The notes: generated by a model from the letters alone, not told the origin. Counted from the stretch's first letter, positions 45,853-57,939 are shown. The stretch is DNA of 64,000 nt from Catenaria anguillulae PL171 (GCA_002102555.1 MCFL01000034.1:124001-188000), one strand, 5' to 3'. Program-made: numbers and translations.

Positions 45853-46736
45853 CGGGATCATGTGGTCCAAAGAGAAGGATATTTCCGTTGCGTGTGTGTC
45901 GGTTTGTCGCTATTCTGTCCGATAAACATTTCATCTCATCAAACATGTCCATAAACATCAACCTCAGGTTTCCTGTGCTGTTTTGGTGGGCACTTGAGTC
46001 ATTTGAGCACCGGCCCTTGGCTGGCGGCCATAGTGGCCCCGCTATGGCCACCAAGACTGGCACGCCAGCTGGCTGTCGGTCGGCACCCGCGGCCATGGTC
46101 AAAGAAGGATATCGACCAGCGCGACTCGCATCTCATTTCTTGCTTTCGCTCATCTGTGAGACCGTCCCTTGCCCTCAACTGGCACGTCGGCCCTCAATAT
46201 CAAGATGGTGAGCAGTGAAACACGGGCGTTACACCAGAAATCAGCACTTGGTGGATTGCGTACATACCACCGGAGCGCTGCCAAAGGCTCGACAGCTCCA
46301 CGACACAAATCGGCCACTGAAACTCCCATGACTCTGTTGACCCGCATTCGCGTACTGTACTCGCGGTAACTCCTCGCGTCGACATGTGTTTACCTACTGA
46401 CATGTTGGACACTTGTGTAAGTTGTTGTAAAGAAGTCACGATGAGGAGCAAAACGTCGTTACCCACAAAGGCCTGTCCGACTTGGTTAACCAAGCCGTGG
46501 AAGCCCGAATCAAGTTCACACAAACAAGGACGCCAAGAACACGCAAAGGCAGCGGTGGCAACGGCGCACCCGGGCCGGCCAAGAAGGATGGCAACCAAAA
46601 GAAAAAGGCGAGCGACGGTGGCGAAAAGAAGCAGTCGCCAAAGACTTTTGGGCCATGTTGTCCCTTTGCAATGATGAGTGCCCATGCCCTCATGTCATGA
46701 TCTCAATGTTCGCAGCCGTTTACTGTACTTTTTCGT
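45853..46736. other. Convergent region with possible small + strand coding remnant
   Basis: 884 bases between the stops of Rpt5 and gene C. Most shows nothing. At 46445-46650 the + strand reads HKGLSDLVNQAVEARIKFTQ followed by a Lys/Gly-rich segment (KGSGGNGAPGPAKKDGNQKK), which looks protein-like and may be the last exon of an unplaced small gene, with a possible exon upstream ending LLTRIRVLYSR near 46367. No domain; too weak to call a gene. Confidence 0.35.
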
Positions 46737-48657
46737 TCATAACGTCCACGGCCCAAACGCAACACTACACCCATACCCAACCGTCAACAACACCAGCGCC
46801 AACAACCCCTTCTCATTTGGCAACCGAGCATTTCCCAACCTCAACCGCCGCAAACGCTTGACCTGGCCCTCATCCTGTCGCATGCTTGATGCCCACGTTG
46901 CCCGAAAGTACCGAATCTTTGCCCGTAACAGGCCCGCGGCTACCAGCCGCGCCAAACGCCCTCAACGAGCACCCCACGAGCAACACGACCGCGATTTCGT
47001 GAGTGTGAGCAGACACATTGATTTTCGCGGAATTGGTTGCGCCCAGCACGTGCGCGAGCAGATAGGCGCACGATACGGACAGCAGGCCCACGGCGCGCGC
47101 AATAAATGTTTGCTGTGTGCGCTCGAGCTGCAGGCACAGGTCGCTGTAGATGGCGAGTGCGGCAGAAGCGGTGGCAGGTGGGACCGTTGAGCGGTTCAGT
47201 GAGAGTGTTGGGCGTTTCAGGGAAAGAAACTGTGTCCCGATATGCTGTTGTGGACTGCGTGACAAGCTTGCGGTGCCATGCCATGGCAGGCTCATGGCCG
47301 ACGTGCCCCCTTTGATTAGGAGCGGGGCTCCGCCGCCACTGCCCCCAGTGGTGGTACTTGTGGAAGTGGTGGATGAAGAGTTGCTACCGTCGGCAGCGGC
47401 TGTGACAAGCACGTTGGCCGCCGAGCTCGCGTGGTCGGGTGAGGTACAACTGCTGGGTGGTGGGAATCGCGAGTAGAGCCAGACACGCTGGAATATGAGC
47501 AGCCGCAAGTCGTCGGTGAATCCGCTGTCCTTGATAATGGCAGTAATGAAGTCGAATGCGAGAAAGGTCATGGCTTGTCGAGTGTCGTGCGTGTAGTTAA
47601 ATGCCGCCATCATGGAAGCGATACACTCTCCTACCTCAAAATTCTTGCATGATTCAGTGAAAGAGCCAGTATGCTGCTTGAGCACTCGCAAAGCGTACCC
47701 GGACATAGCATGACCCCCACAACCACGTCTCGCGAAACATGCCCGGCAACAAGTCGTCCATGAGCACGCTCAGCGACCCAAACAATGTACGAAACGCAAA
47801 AATGACAAGGTTGGGCTGTGCCTCTCCGAATCTTGTGTTGAGCAAGTTGAAGAGGATCTTGAAGACGGCTCGCACTTGGTGTTGCGCAGCGTGCAACAGG
47901 TATGCGAACCCGATGTTGCCATGGGACCTTGTACCGTGCTTGACCAAAAGGTACAGACCAATGACGCATGCCGAGATGCCGACAAGGGCTGATGCGACCA
48001 ACGACAGGACTACCCCCGTTTGAGTGGGGACGATGTAGTTGATCCAAAAAATGAGGACACAACGAGAGTCATCGGGAAGACTGGCCCATGGTGCAGAGGG
48101 TAGTGCGATGGCGACTCGGTCGAATTGGCGGACAACGGAAGGCGCTGTACATGTCGGAAAACTGCCAGAGGGGTCACGATCAAGATACTGAGAAAACTGA
48201 TGTGTCGGACGACAACGCCGAACAGCCGTTCCGAAGGTTGCCTTGCGTCGTTGGTGACGTTGACTTGATTCAAGATATGGAGCACGGCAATGCTCGAAAC
48301 GTATCCTGCCATGCACAGATTGACTGTTCTCTCCACCGACTTGAGTGATGGGTACGCATGCATGTAATGCACCCTGGCAATGAAAGCATTGACGGTCCAG
48401 GCAACCACGTCGTAGCAAGCTCGAACCGCATCTCCGTGGAATGACCCATGCAGGTCTGGTCTCTCGACTGGATTGGTGACAATTGCGAGTAAAAAGGACA
48501 CACTTGTAATGATTGTGCAGAACGGAACAAGGAACAGATAAGTCCTCAGAAAGGCCGGAAACCGTCGACGCAATCGTATTCGGTCGAGTCGTGACTGTGA
48601 TGGTTTTGGATGTTTGTTGTTGACCATGGGTTGAGAGCGGGCGCTCTTTGGATCCAT
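46737..48657 (-). CDS. Orphan polytopic membrane protein C (tandem paralogue of D)
   Basis: Starts at ATG 48657 (MDPKSARSQPMVNN). A basic cytoplasmic N-terminus is followed by TM helices: FLRTYLFLVPFCTIITSVSF, a stretch with FHGDAVRACYDVVAWTVNAF, HISFLSILIVTPLAVF, FPMTLVVSSFFGS; then, after a one-base frame change near 48030, VVLSLVASALVGISACVIGL, LVIFAFRTLFGSLSVLMDDL, an intron near 47650-47705, and CIASMMAAFNYTHDTRQAMT. A Ser/Thr/Gly-rich loop of about 80 residues precedes a C-terminal block (LERTQQTFIARAVGLLSVSC) and, after another frame change near 46950, ARLPNEKGLLALVLLTVGYG ending FGPWTL. The order and key motifs match gene D throughout (FGPWTL/LGPWTT at the end). No named family recognised; the TM count is about ten. 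Confidence 0.65.
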
Positions 48658-48862
48658 GGCGACTGAAAATCACATGTTACTGGCTCAAACTTGCATTGTC
48701 TTTCGGTCGGTGCTTAGGCGCACCAATAACTTATTGTCAGGATATTCTTCTAAATCCCGGTGTGTCAACACCTCACGAACAAACACGCTTTGATAGTGCA
48801 AACACTGCGAACGATAAAACATACCTGAATAAATTAACGTGTCCCAGCAAAAATAAGTACTG

Positions 48863-51300
48863 CTACGTCGTCCACGGACCCAAAATAATCAGGCACACAA
48901 AAACAGTCGACAGCGACACCAGAGACACATATTCGCGCTTCCTGGGCAGCGCCGTCGTCCACAACTCCAACTTTGTCCCAGCCGAACCTTGAGTCGATCG
49001 CGACCCAGCCTTTCCACCACCAGATTTGGATGATACTCGGGAAGCTGCATCATACTGCGTCAACAATCGAATCTTGAGCTGCAGCAACCAGCTCGCAATC
49101 GCGCGCCCAATCGCCAACTCGACCGCAATGCCCACAAGCACCAGCAGGGCCACTTGCTTTGCCATTGGATCAGTCGGCAGCTTGACCTTGTCCGGATGCG
49201 TCACTTGCATCCAATTGACGAGCGCAAACGGGACTGCTATCCCCACCAGCGCTGCCAGGCGCGCAGTAAACATTTGCTCGGACCGAACAATTTGCAGCCG
49301 GAGCTCAAATTGCATCTGCTGAATCTTGTCGCCGTGCACCTCGAGCGTTGTAATTTCGGGCGCCTTGGCCGCTTGGGCGCGTCACCGCCGCCCCCAGAGC
49401 CGCCAGTGCGAAACGAGGCGATGGAACCGTTGGGCGAGGGGAGGCGGCCAGATAGTTTGGCAACTTGTAGGCCGCGCGACGAGCCTGAACGGGTCAGATG
49501 CAGTTTGGAGGGCCGGAGCGCCGCATCGGCTGTCAAAAGCCGTGGCCGTGGCTGCTGCTGTGGTTGGGATTCCAGGCTCACAGACGCAGCAGGCGACAGC
49601 CGGCCGGTAGATGTATTCATCACGGGAGTCGATGCGGTTGTACCAGACGTTGTCGCGGACGTTGCAATCTTGCTGACGCTTTCTGATCGCAGTAACCCGG
49701 GACGAAACACACAGTATCGGTACTTGAGGAAGTAAAATGCGTCATCAATGAGGCCGCCGTCCTTGGCAATGACCAGCATTATGTTGGCAATAAGGAATGT
49801 TGTCAGATTGGCGTAGGTTCGAGTGTAGTTGAGAGATGCAAGTGTGGATGACAGCGTCTCGGCAACCTATAGTATGAAATCAGAAGGGGGAGTGTCAGCC
49901 AACTTGTCTGCAAGGAACACTTGAATTCGGGAATAGAATGACGTACCCGGGCATAAAAGACGACCCACAAGATTGGATGCCCAACCGCTGCAGGCACCAC
50001 ATTATCCATGAGCAGTACGAATGCTCCAAACAGTACTCGGAAACCAAAAATCACCATGTTGGGACTTGCCTCACCCAACGGCGACGCGATCACAGTGAAG
50101 AGGGCCTTGTGAAGCGCCCTGACCAAGTGATACCCGGTGTGGAGTAGGTAATTGGCATCGAAATGCTTAGCATATTTGGACCTTTGTGTGCATTGTAAAT
50201 CACGACTAGCCACGACGTCATGCCCAGTGTGGCGGCACTGCCGATAAAGAGAATGGACTGGTTTGAGCTTTTTGCAAGGTAACTTCCGAAGAAGATGGAG
50301 ATGGCCATCAACGTCAGAGGAAACGCCTTGCTTGGTTCTTGGTGGGGAATGGCTCGCGCACGGGCAGCTTGGTGCTTCTTGAGGTGGGAAACACGTAGCC
50401 GCAGGCCCAGCGGCAGAAAGATCAAGAGGACAAGATAGCTGGCATGTCGCCCTCCTTCACCCAGCAGGCGATGGTGTGCACCCGTCCACTCGTGAAATGG
50501 GTTGAAGCAGTTGGCTACGTGCATGCCGCCAATCAGGACGATAAACGCCACGAGGGCGGCATTGAGTTTCTTGTCGGCGACCACGGCCGAATACACGATT
50601 GAGTAGTGCGCGCGCGCCATGAATGCTCCCAAAACCCATGTGGCCCAATCAAAGACGGACGAGACAATGTCGCCATGAAACCGCGAGTACAGCGGGCTCG
50701 TGGGATCGTGGACGACAACGGCAAACAGAGTGGCAATGGCATTGGTCAACGTCACAGTCGTAACGAGAAAGGCAATGGATCCACATGTACGAATGTGTGT
50801 CTTGCGCAGGTGTTCTAACCTCGCGGTTTCGGCTGCCTCTGACGCAGAGGCACTACCGACGGTATCCAGCGAAGCCCTGGATTGATTCTGGTCCCCGATT
50901 CGTGCAAGTGAGGGTTGCTTTTTCGTGCCACACGATTCCCGACGCCGAAGGTACTAGGCATGGATGTCGGTGATGCCGCTGGATCGAGCACGCCATCGGA
51001 CGATACAGTTAAACTGGCTTTGCTCAGGATCATGGTCGGCGTCGAGCCTGATGAGGACGCCAGTGTATTCGAGGAGGTGGGAACAGACGATTGCTCGTCG
51101 CCAAGTTGCATCGCCGCCGGCTTCATCTTTGCGGTGTTGGGGCGATGGTCGACCTTGTCCGCGCTGGGGAGGACAGCTGCTGCCTCGTTCCGGGGGCGCA
51201 CGCCATCGTTTCTATTCAAAGCGGATGCATGGCCATTTGAATTGAGATCCGGAACCGAATGATGCGACTTGCGCGAAACCGGAGAGCGGCTACTATTCAT
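48863..51300 (-). CDS. Orphan polytopic membrane protein D (tandem paralogue of C)
   Basis: Starts at ATG 51300 (MNSSRSPVSRKSHHS). A 150-residue disordered N-terminus is followed, after a frame change near 50880, by LEHLRKTHIRTCGSIAFLV and TM helices: LTNAIATLFAVVV, FHGDIVSSVFDWATWVLGAF, LNAALVAFIVLIGGMHVANC, HASYLVLLIFLPLGLRLRV, FPLTLMAISIFFGSYL, FIGSAATLGMTSWLVVIYNA; a frame change near 50185; YLLHTGYHLVRALHKALF, NMVIFGFRVLFGAFVLLMDN; an intron at about 49870-49945; LNYTRTYANLTTFLIANIML; a Ser/Pro-rich loop; and a C-terminal helical trio ending IILGPWTT. FHGD followed by a Trp-rich TM, and FGxR-LFG...LMD, are shared with C. Function is unknown. C follows 205 bases downstream on the same strand, consistent with tandem duplication. 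Confidence 0.68.
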
Positions 51301-51684
51301 GTCGCGAAAAGGCAGACTTGAATCGGTGTTCCCTTTACCAAGGTACAAAGTGCAGCGCAATGCTCAGTTTCCGTAGTCGCAAGAACATCGAGGTTTGTGG
51401 CGGCTGCGGATAATAGCTTGAGTCGAGGATCGAGTCTCCAAATTCTGTGTATCTTTCGCTTCAATCAGCGAATCGTGAGGAATTATGAGCTCTTTCGAGG
51501 ATGGCCCATGTGGGTCACGATCGAGAGCCAAAACGTCACCACCCAACGCATCTCAGCGGAAACATATGTAAATCCATGGCAGAGAGAAACAAAAACGGTT
51601 ACTATTTACAAGCATGTGCTCGCTGACCTCCCAAAACCCGCCTCACCACCCCAGCGACGCCCTGCGCCACCGCACCGGCTGCTC
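51301..51684. other. Intergenic, gene D 5' / F-box 3'
   Basis: 384 bases between the start of gene D and the stop of the F-box gene, presumably the D promoter and the F-box 3' UTR. Nothing recognised. Confidence 0.5.
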
Positions 51685-52857
51685 CTACTGCCATTCCAAC
51701 CACATCCACCCTTCAGGGTACTTCTGGATTTCCATTTGCACAAATGCAGACCACCGCTCGGCGCGAATCCACGCCACCTCGTCAAGCATCCACCCGTACT
51801 TGTAGCGTTGCGTGTTGACGTCCTTCAAGGTAATATTGACGCGCGAAAAGCCAGTGGCCGAGTACACTTTAAGCGTGCACGATGGTGGAGGACAAGTCGT
51901 CAGGTCGAAAGGGCTATCGGACCTGAGGAGGAGCGGGTACTGTGACGAGAAGGAATCAGAGGATGATGATGATGATGATGAGAACAGGGTCCAAGCGTAT
52001 TGATCATCGTTGGGTAGCACGTCGGACGACAGTTTCATTTGCCATGTTTGCTGAGGCTTGAATTCGGTCGAGCTGGTAGAATGGTTTGGAGAAGTGGGCA
52101 TAGTTTCAATGATCCAGTCGACGTTTTCGAGGTCGGCGTAGCGTGGAGATTTGGAGCGCAAGACGAGATGCCAGGTGCCGTTGGGAAGGATGAATGAGGT
52201 GCCAATCTGTTGCATGGGATATTGGTGAGAAAGTCTGTTAGAAAGAGATCAAATTCGATGAGAAAAGAAGTGGGTGCATGTAGGCATACTTCGAGCCACC
52301 ACACATTGACACCTAGAGCTTGGCCATGGATCGCGTCCGGGTCTGGCCGAGGTGAAATGTGCGGTGATTCGCCTCCCATCCAAGCACCGTGGAATGAGTT
52401 GTAGGCCGGGACTCGTGTCCGAACTTGAGAAACAAGAAGACTCTGCGTCAGTGGATTTATCGGGATACTATCGACATGCGTAGCGAGGAAAAGCGAGCGT
52501 ACTGGCGTCAACGAGCTTGGATTTGTACGCCGCCACCGTGTTCGGGATTGCGATTGGCGTCTCTTCCCCATCCGACGAATGCCCCACACCATGATTGTCG
52601 ACATCGAGGCCCGCGTTGATGGTGAGCATGCGCCAAAACTCTGGGTCCAGCGTCAACTTGTGAATATCGCGGCACGTGGCAGCGAACCGGAGCATGTCTG
52701 GGATCGGGAGCGCGAAGAGAAATGCCACAAGAATGTCGTCGGGCAGTGCCACCAACCGACAAGCGGTGGCGTTGGTGGTGGCCACCCCGGCGGCGGCGGT
52801 CGAGCCGTACCAGTCGGTCGATGGCCGTTTGGCATAGGGAGGGATCGGAGGTGTCAT
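51685..52857 (-). CDS. F-box protein with PP2-like C-terminal domain
   Basis: Three exons (52503-52857, 52290-52423, 51685-52206) joined by 79- and 83-base GT/AG introns give one 336-aa frame from ATG 52857 (MTPPIPPYAKRPSTDW). F-box at about residues 34-75: CRLVALPDDILVAFLFALPI, MLRFAATCRDIHKLTLDPEF, followed by WRML. This would bind Skp1 in an SCF ubiquitin ligase. The second half (GVNVWWLEIGTSFILPNGTW, HLVLRSK, later YGWMLDEVAWIRAERW) follows the pattern of plant phloem-protein-2 (VCWLEIxGK...LSPxTxY, DGWMEIELGEFF), which in plants is a lectin-like domain fused to F-boxes. The PP2 resemblance is from pattern only. A GAT repeat (51963-51981, + strand) encodes a Ser run in the middle. A role as a substrate receptor recognising a glycan or ligand is inference. 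Confidence 0.78.
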
Positions 52858-53211
52858 GCAAGTACTTGTGGAAAGGCTGGCGGTCGTTGGCTTTGAATCG
52901 GATGATTTGCATTGACTCTGGAAGATTCATTCACTCGAGCTCACACTGCCATTCACTCGCAAGATCGAGACGGGATGCCCGGGGTTTTATGGTGGAGGAC
53001 ATATGCGCCGGTCTTGCTGCCAAGAAACAATCAGTTGCTTACATCAACGCGCCGGCTGAATGCACATGTGGACACGTCGCGCCGTCCGCACACGGACATG
53101 AACGCAACCACGCCAAACCGCCCGGCAGTGGAGCCGAACAGGAATAGGGTATACACATTTGCAAGTTCGGATTGCAAATTCATAATGACACACTGTAAAC
53201 CACACATCGCC
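52858..53211. other. Intergenic, F-box 5' / SUN-domain 3'
   Basis: 354 bases with no supported gene between two - strand genes. Confidence 0.5.
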
Positions 53212-56200
53212 TTAGCTCTGGGCCGTCTCAACCAGCGGCACCGGCACAGGCAGTTGCGGCGCTGGTTCATTTCCACCACCACAATCGGAATCGGGCGGCG
53301 ATGGACCAACCACGACCGACCCGTTCCCAGCCTGAACCGTCACTTTATCCGCCTTGCGCACCGTCGCTGAATCACTCTCACCCAGCCCATCGCCATCCAC
53401 CTGCTCCTGTCCCTGCCCCTCTGGCGTCGGCGTCGGCGGGGCACCCACCACATTCTCCTTGTCCGCACTCTCCTCTCGCCTTGCACCCGCCACCACCGAG
53501 CTCGGCACATGACCAACCACCATGGCCGTCACCGGCTCCATCACTCCCCTGGTGGCCCCCTCGCCCGCCCCAGCCCGACCTGCACCCGCACTTGCTGCTG
53601 CGGCATGCATCATCAAAAACGGATCGCTTACGGTGCGTCGCTTGCGCAAACTGCCCGACCGCATCCGAAACGCCGACGCCGACGCCGACGCAGGCGACGG
53701 CATGGACATAGCCAGCGAAAATGGCGCGGCGACGGCAGCGGCGGTGCCTGCAAACGATACGGGACGCAACGTGGGCGACGGACTACTAGAACTGCTCGAG
53801 TTGCTGACCGAGCTCCATTCCGACGCAGAAGCCGCCGAACTGGCCGTCGGCGCCGCTCCCGCCGGTACATGTGCTGGGTCCGCGACAGATCGTGCGGTCG
53901 ACAAGGGCACAAGCACAAGCTTGCTTTGCCCGCCCGCAACCGGCCGCGGTGACAAAACCACGGGCGCACCCGCGTTGTGACCTGCAACCCCACCCAGTGT
54001 GCGTGCATCGACATTGCCATTGCCCGACAACATTGGCGCGCTGGGTTCCATGACCACTGTCGGAACCACATACGACCTGCGCTTTGCGCGCGCGCGTGTC
54101 GAAAATGACGATCCGGAAATCCGGCGCGGCGCGCCAACCGAGGGTGAGGTTGCCCCGACCACGGGCACCGCGGGCTCTGCGCCTGAGGCGCCCGTGACGG
54201 ATCGGAACGAGGCGCTTGCGAGCCTGCCCATGAGCAAGCCCGCAGATGCCGAGAGCGATGTGGCGGGCGACCGTTGGCGGTGGATCCCGGCGCCCCCCAC
54301 GGGGTGCACGTGGTGGTGCATGAGCGGCGACGTTGCTTGGTGCGACCGGCGGATGCCCGTGGCGATCACGGGACTGGCACCGCCGGCGAGGTGCTGCTGT
54401 GAGTGATGGTGATGCCGATGGGACCGTCTTCCGGTGGGTGCTTGCACGTGTGCGGGGGGCGAGGCAGACAGGCTGACTTGAAGTACAGTGATGAGGATCG
54501 ACTTCATCCACGGCCCAAGCGCGACAACGACAAAAAGTGAAAAGTGAACTAGCGACCAGCGCCATGTCGACGTCAAACGTTGTTCGGTCGTTTGCAGTTT
54601 GGAGGATAGGCGCGCCAGTTGGGCACTGAGTGCTTCCTCGTGGCGGTGCGTGAGAAGACGCAAGTCGTCGGCTTCTTGCGCAAGCTCGTCACGCTTACAA
54701 TCAGTGCAACAGGCCAAGGGTTAGTACTAGACATTGCCTGAAAAAAGAAACAAGTCAAAACGCCGTACAATTTGCCCCAACCGGGCAGCCACATGCTGCG
54801 ACAATTGCGCCATGGCCCGTGAAAAATGCACGCTTTGGTTCTCGTCGTTTGCACGAATCACCTCGTTGATTCCCTTGGCATAGTCGTCCATGTATTGCAG
54901 CAAGAGCTTGTAGTTTGCCTCGACGGACGCAAACCGTTTCATGATCACCTTGTAAATCCCTTCCTCTTGCTGCGGCGGTGGCGGTGGTGGGGGTTGAAGG
55001 GGAGGAGCCACTGGAATCGAGGTCGTCAGGGTCGCGTTCCCTGCGGTGAGCGCAGGCGAAGGCTGGACGGGCGTAGACGGTGACCCAACAGCAGTCAGCG
55101 TGGTGACAGGGACTGGTGTCTGGGCGGTCGTAGACAAACTGGTTGATGCCGCAGCTGTGCTGTTCGCCGCCACCCCAGTCGTTGCCGTGGGTGTCAAGGC
55201 CGATGTTGTGACAGATGCACCAGTACGGGTCGGTGCCGTGGACTGCGACTCGCGTGCATTGCTTGATCGACTCGAGCCCACTCCCGAAGCCCCGGTCCCA
55301 CCCTCACTGGCCGCCCCACTGTCGCTAAACGGTGACAAGCGCAATTTGGGCGGCAAAAATGGAACATAGGCCGGATGTGGCACCGACGACGTTGGCATGG
55401 CCAAGTCCATGTCGCTCTGACGCCGCAACTGCCCGCCAACCGTCGGACTTTGCGCCGATCCACTCGTCCCAAGAGTCGTTGTCACCAACGCAAGTGGTGG
55501 CGGCGGATCAATCATGCCCTTGCTCACCCCCACAACCAGCGGCGGCGGCAGCCCCACAGGAGCATCGCCAAATGCCGGCGGCCTCCTCACTCCTCCATCC
55601 GTTGCGCCGCCCTCCCCCGCCTCGTCGGCCACCATCAACCCGGCATCCGCATCCCGCTTATACTCCTCCAACATGGTGGTCCCATAAACGCGAATGTTGG
55701 ACAAGGGGCAAAAGTACTGCGATCCATACTGGTCCACAAACTCGAGCCGCACATAGCGTGCCCACGTGACTGCCCGGTCCACCACAAACACCTGCGGCGA
55801 CCGGACATTGGCGGCGGCTAACGTGGCCAGTGCACGCCATGGCTTCTCGGGTGTCTCTGGGTACACGCTATTGACAAATGCGCGCACGGTGCGGAACGTG
55901 GACGAAAACAGTTCGTAGTTGCTGAGCACCAGCGTGTCAATTAGAATCTCATTGCACAGCTCTATCACGACGTGCCGTGGGCCAGACGTGGGCCCGCCTG
56001 GCGGAGTGCATGGAGATAACAGGTACGAGTCTTTGTTTTCGTTGAGGATGGCCGACGTGCCCTTGGAGTCGGCGTTGGCTGAGCGCACGGCGGCCGCACA
56101 ATCGATGGAGGCGTAGTTGAAGCGGTCGCGCAAATGTTTGGCGGCGAGCGTGGATGGAGTGATGGTTGGAATAGCTGGTGGTGCTGGCGGCGGTGGTGGT

Positions 56201-57288
56201 GCGGAGGGTGAGGGTGAGGGTGAGGGTGCAGGGGCAGATGACGAGGCTGATGGCAGTGGCGACGTTGGTTCGGCCGGGGGTTGGGTGGACACTATTGGTT
56301 CAGAAGACGCTGGAGGAATGGGCAGTGCAGTCGGTGAGGATTGTGCTGGCCGCGGGTTCCTGCCGCTGCCTGCAGCAAGCGCTGGGGGAATCGGCGGTGG
56401 GACAATGGGTCTGGGCGATGGCCGATTCGGGATGATGGCAAAGTCAGTCACGGGTACGACAGGGTCCGCAGCTGATGGTTCCGATTCTCTTTGCGTTTGT
56501 CTCGTGTTGGAACCATCAGATGTTTGCTTTGCTGTTGCCGTCGCGTTTTTAGACGATGGCTCGGATGACTGAGAAGTGGGGGATGGTGAGGGAGTTGAGA
56601 TCGGCTTGGAGCGGGATTCCGGTGATTTCAAGGGACATTGCGCTGTTGTCTGGCTCACGAGTGGACCCCTGAGCTTTCGAGGCCAACGGACACACGAATC
56701 CACGCGTGGCGACTGCTGGGAGGAGACTAGAGCAGCCAAAGGCATGGCAACTGGAGGGACGACTGATGCAGTTACTGACGCGGATGATGATAGCGCCTCT
56801 CTATTCGAGTTACTGGAGGAAACCGCTGGAGAGGGCGAGTAGACGGCAATGGTTGGTGCGGACACTGATGCGGCTGAACTTGAGCCCGAGCCAGTTCCCA
56901 CACTGCTTGATGAAACACCTGAGGGCATTGGCGGTGCTTGCGACGAGACAGTTCCTGGTGATGACGGTACTTGGGTCCAATGCGGTGCTGCACCCACATT
57001 GTCATGCCGTGTCGTTGCTTCGCACACTGCGGCGAGTGGAGCAAAGGCTGACGGATCGTGTCGGAGGCACTGACCCGCGTCTGTTCGCGATTGATATGAT
57101 TGGGCTGTTGCGCATGATACGGCGAAGGTGATTATGGCCATAAAGAGCAGAAGCCGGCCGTGATGGAGAGGATGCTGGCGCCGCAACGTAGGCGTACTAG
57201 TAAGCGACAGGTCTGGGCGATGGAGACGCGGCGGACGCGGCAAACTGATGGGGTCGGCCACAGGTTGACGAAGTTTCAAGAAATACAT
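53212..57288 (-). CDS. SUN-domain ER membrane protein (SUCO/Slp1-like)
   Basis: Two exons (54769-57288, 53212-54693) with a 75-base intron give 1333 aa from ATG 57288. A signal anchor (LLLFMAIITFAVSCATAQS) precedes a long Ser/Pro/Thr-rich region. The SUN domain at about residues 385-550 is of the SUCO/Slp1 type: RFNYASIDCAAAVRSANADS, AILNENKDSYLLSPC, VVIELCNEILIDTLVLSNYE, FSSTFRTVRAFVNSVYP, VTWARYVRLEFVDQYGSQYF, then CPLSNIRVYGTTMLEEYK. A coiled coil follows (FASVEANYKLLLQYMDDY...), then a TM (WSLVHFSLFVVVALGPWM) and a very long C-terminal tail of over 400 residues rich in Ser, Ala and Val. In yeast, Slp1 with Emp65 protects soluble ER proteins from degradation; animal SUCO supports collagen secretion. 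The tail beyond the TM is far longer than usual. Confidence 0.9.
56204..56227. repeat. Hexamer repeat (GAGGGT)4 in coding sequence
   Basis: Four perfect copies of GAGGGT on the + strand; on the coding strand this encodes part of a Ser-Pro repeat in the SUN-domain protein's low-complexity region. Confidence 0.85.
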
Positions 57289-57564
57289 TGTGTTATGGAT
57301 GGATGCATTGAGTGCATCGATCGCATCAAAGAAGCAAATGAGATGTAACTATTCATACATATATTTTCAGGCTGCAAAGATCCAAAAGTATGTGCATCAT
57401 ATTATATGATCTTTACACCGGCCTCCGATCCGCCAATGCGGGCCACTCTTCGACTGTCTTAATTGATGTGCATACTGTATATCGCTCGAGCTCACCATTC
57501 AGAAAGTTCCCAAATACATAGGATTTCACTCCAACTCGATTGCAAGCTACAGCACTTTTCTATC

Positions 57565-57939
57565 ATGCCCGTCTGCCGCCGGTGCCATCTCCTCTACACC
57601 CGCGACTCTGCGCCCTCACCTGCGCCCAACCCCTCTACTTCAAGTTCCACGCAACCTTCACATGCGTCCGCACCAACATCCCAGGACCAGCATACCGCGA
57701 TCGCGATGGCCGCAAAAGACACGGCAGCGTCCACGACCAGCACCCCAAAGTGCCGATACCATCCAGACATGTTTGTGTGCCGGCCGCACGCCGCAGACCA
57801 CTATGCCTTTGAGATCAATGACCAGTTCATGAAGGACCTGAAAGGATGGCCCGCAAAGTTTTGGGATTGCTGTGGGGCGGAAACCGCAGATGCGCCTGGG
57901 TGTGTGGTTGCCGAGGAGCATGTTCCTGCGTATGATTGA
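57565..57939 (+). CDS. Small zinc-binding protein (half-CHORD-like Cys/His motif)
   Basis: Single exon, 124 aa from ATG 57565 (MPVCRRCHLLYTRDS) to stop at 57937-57939. The N-terminus has C-x2-C-H. After a Ser/Thr/Pro spacer the C-terminal 55 residues read CRYHPDMFVCRPHA, then FMKDLKGWPAKFWDCCGAET, then APGCVVAEEH. The spacing C-x2-H-P...W-x-C-C...G-C-x(4)-H resembles one half of a CHORD zinc domain (CxxHPG...WSCC...GCxxGxH), with an enlarged middle. I infer one or two structural zinc sites. No partner domain such as CS or TPR is present. Function unknown. It is divergent from the SUN-domain gene with 276 bases between. Confidence 0.7.
   Translation: MPVCRRCHLLYTRDSAPSPAPNPSTSSSTQPSHASAPTSQDQHTAIAMAAKDTAASTTSTPKCRYHPDMFVCRPHAADHYAFEINDQFMKDLKGWPAKFWDCCGAETADAPGCVVAEEHVPAYD

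Noticed and set aside
53301-54406. + strand ORFs opposite the SUN-protein tail
   Set aside because: Arg/Pro/His-rich shadows of GC-rich codons on the - strand; no independent support.
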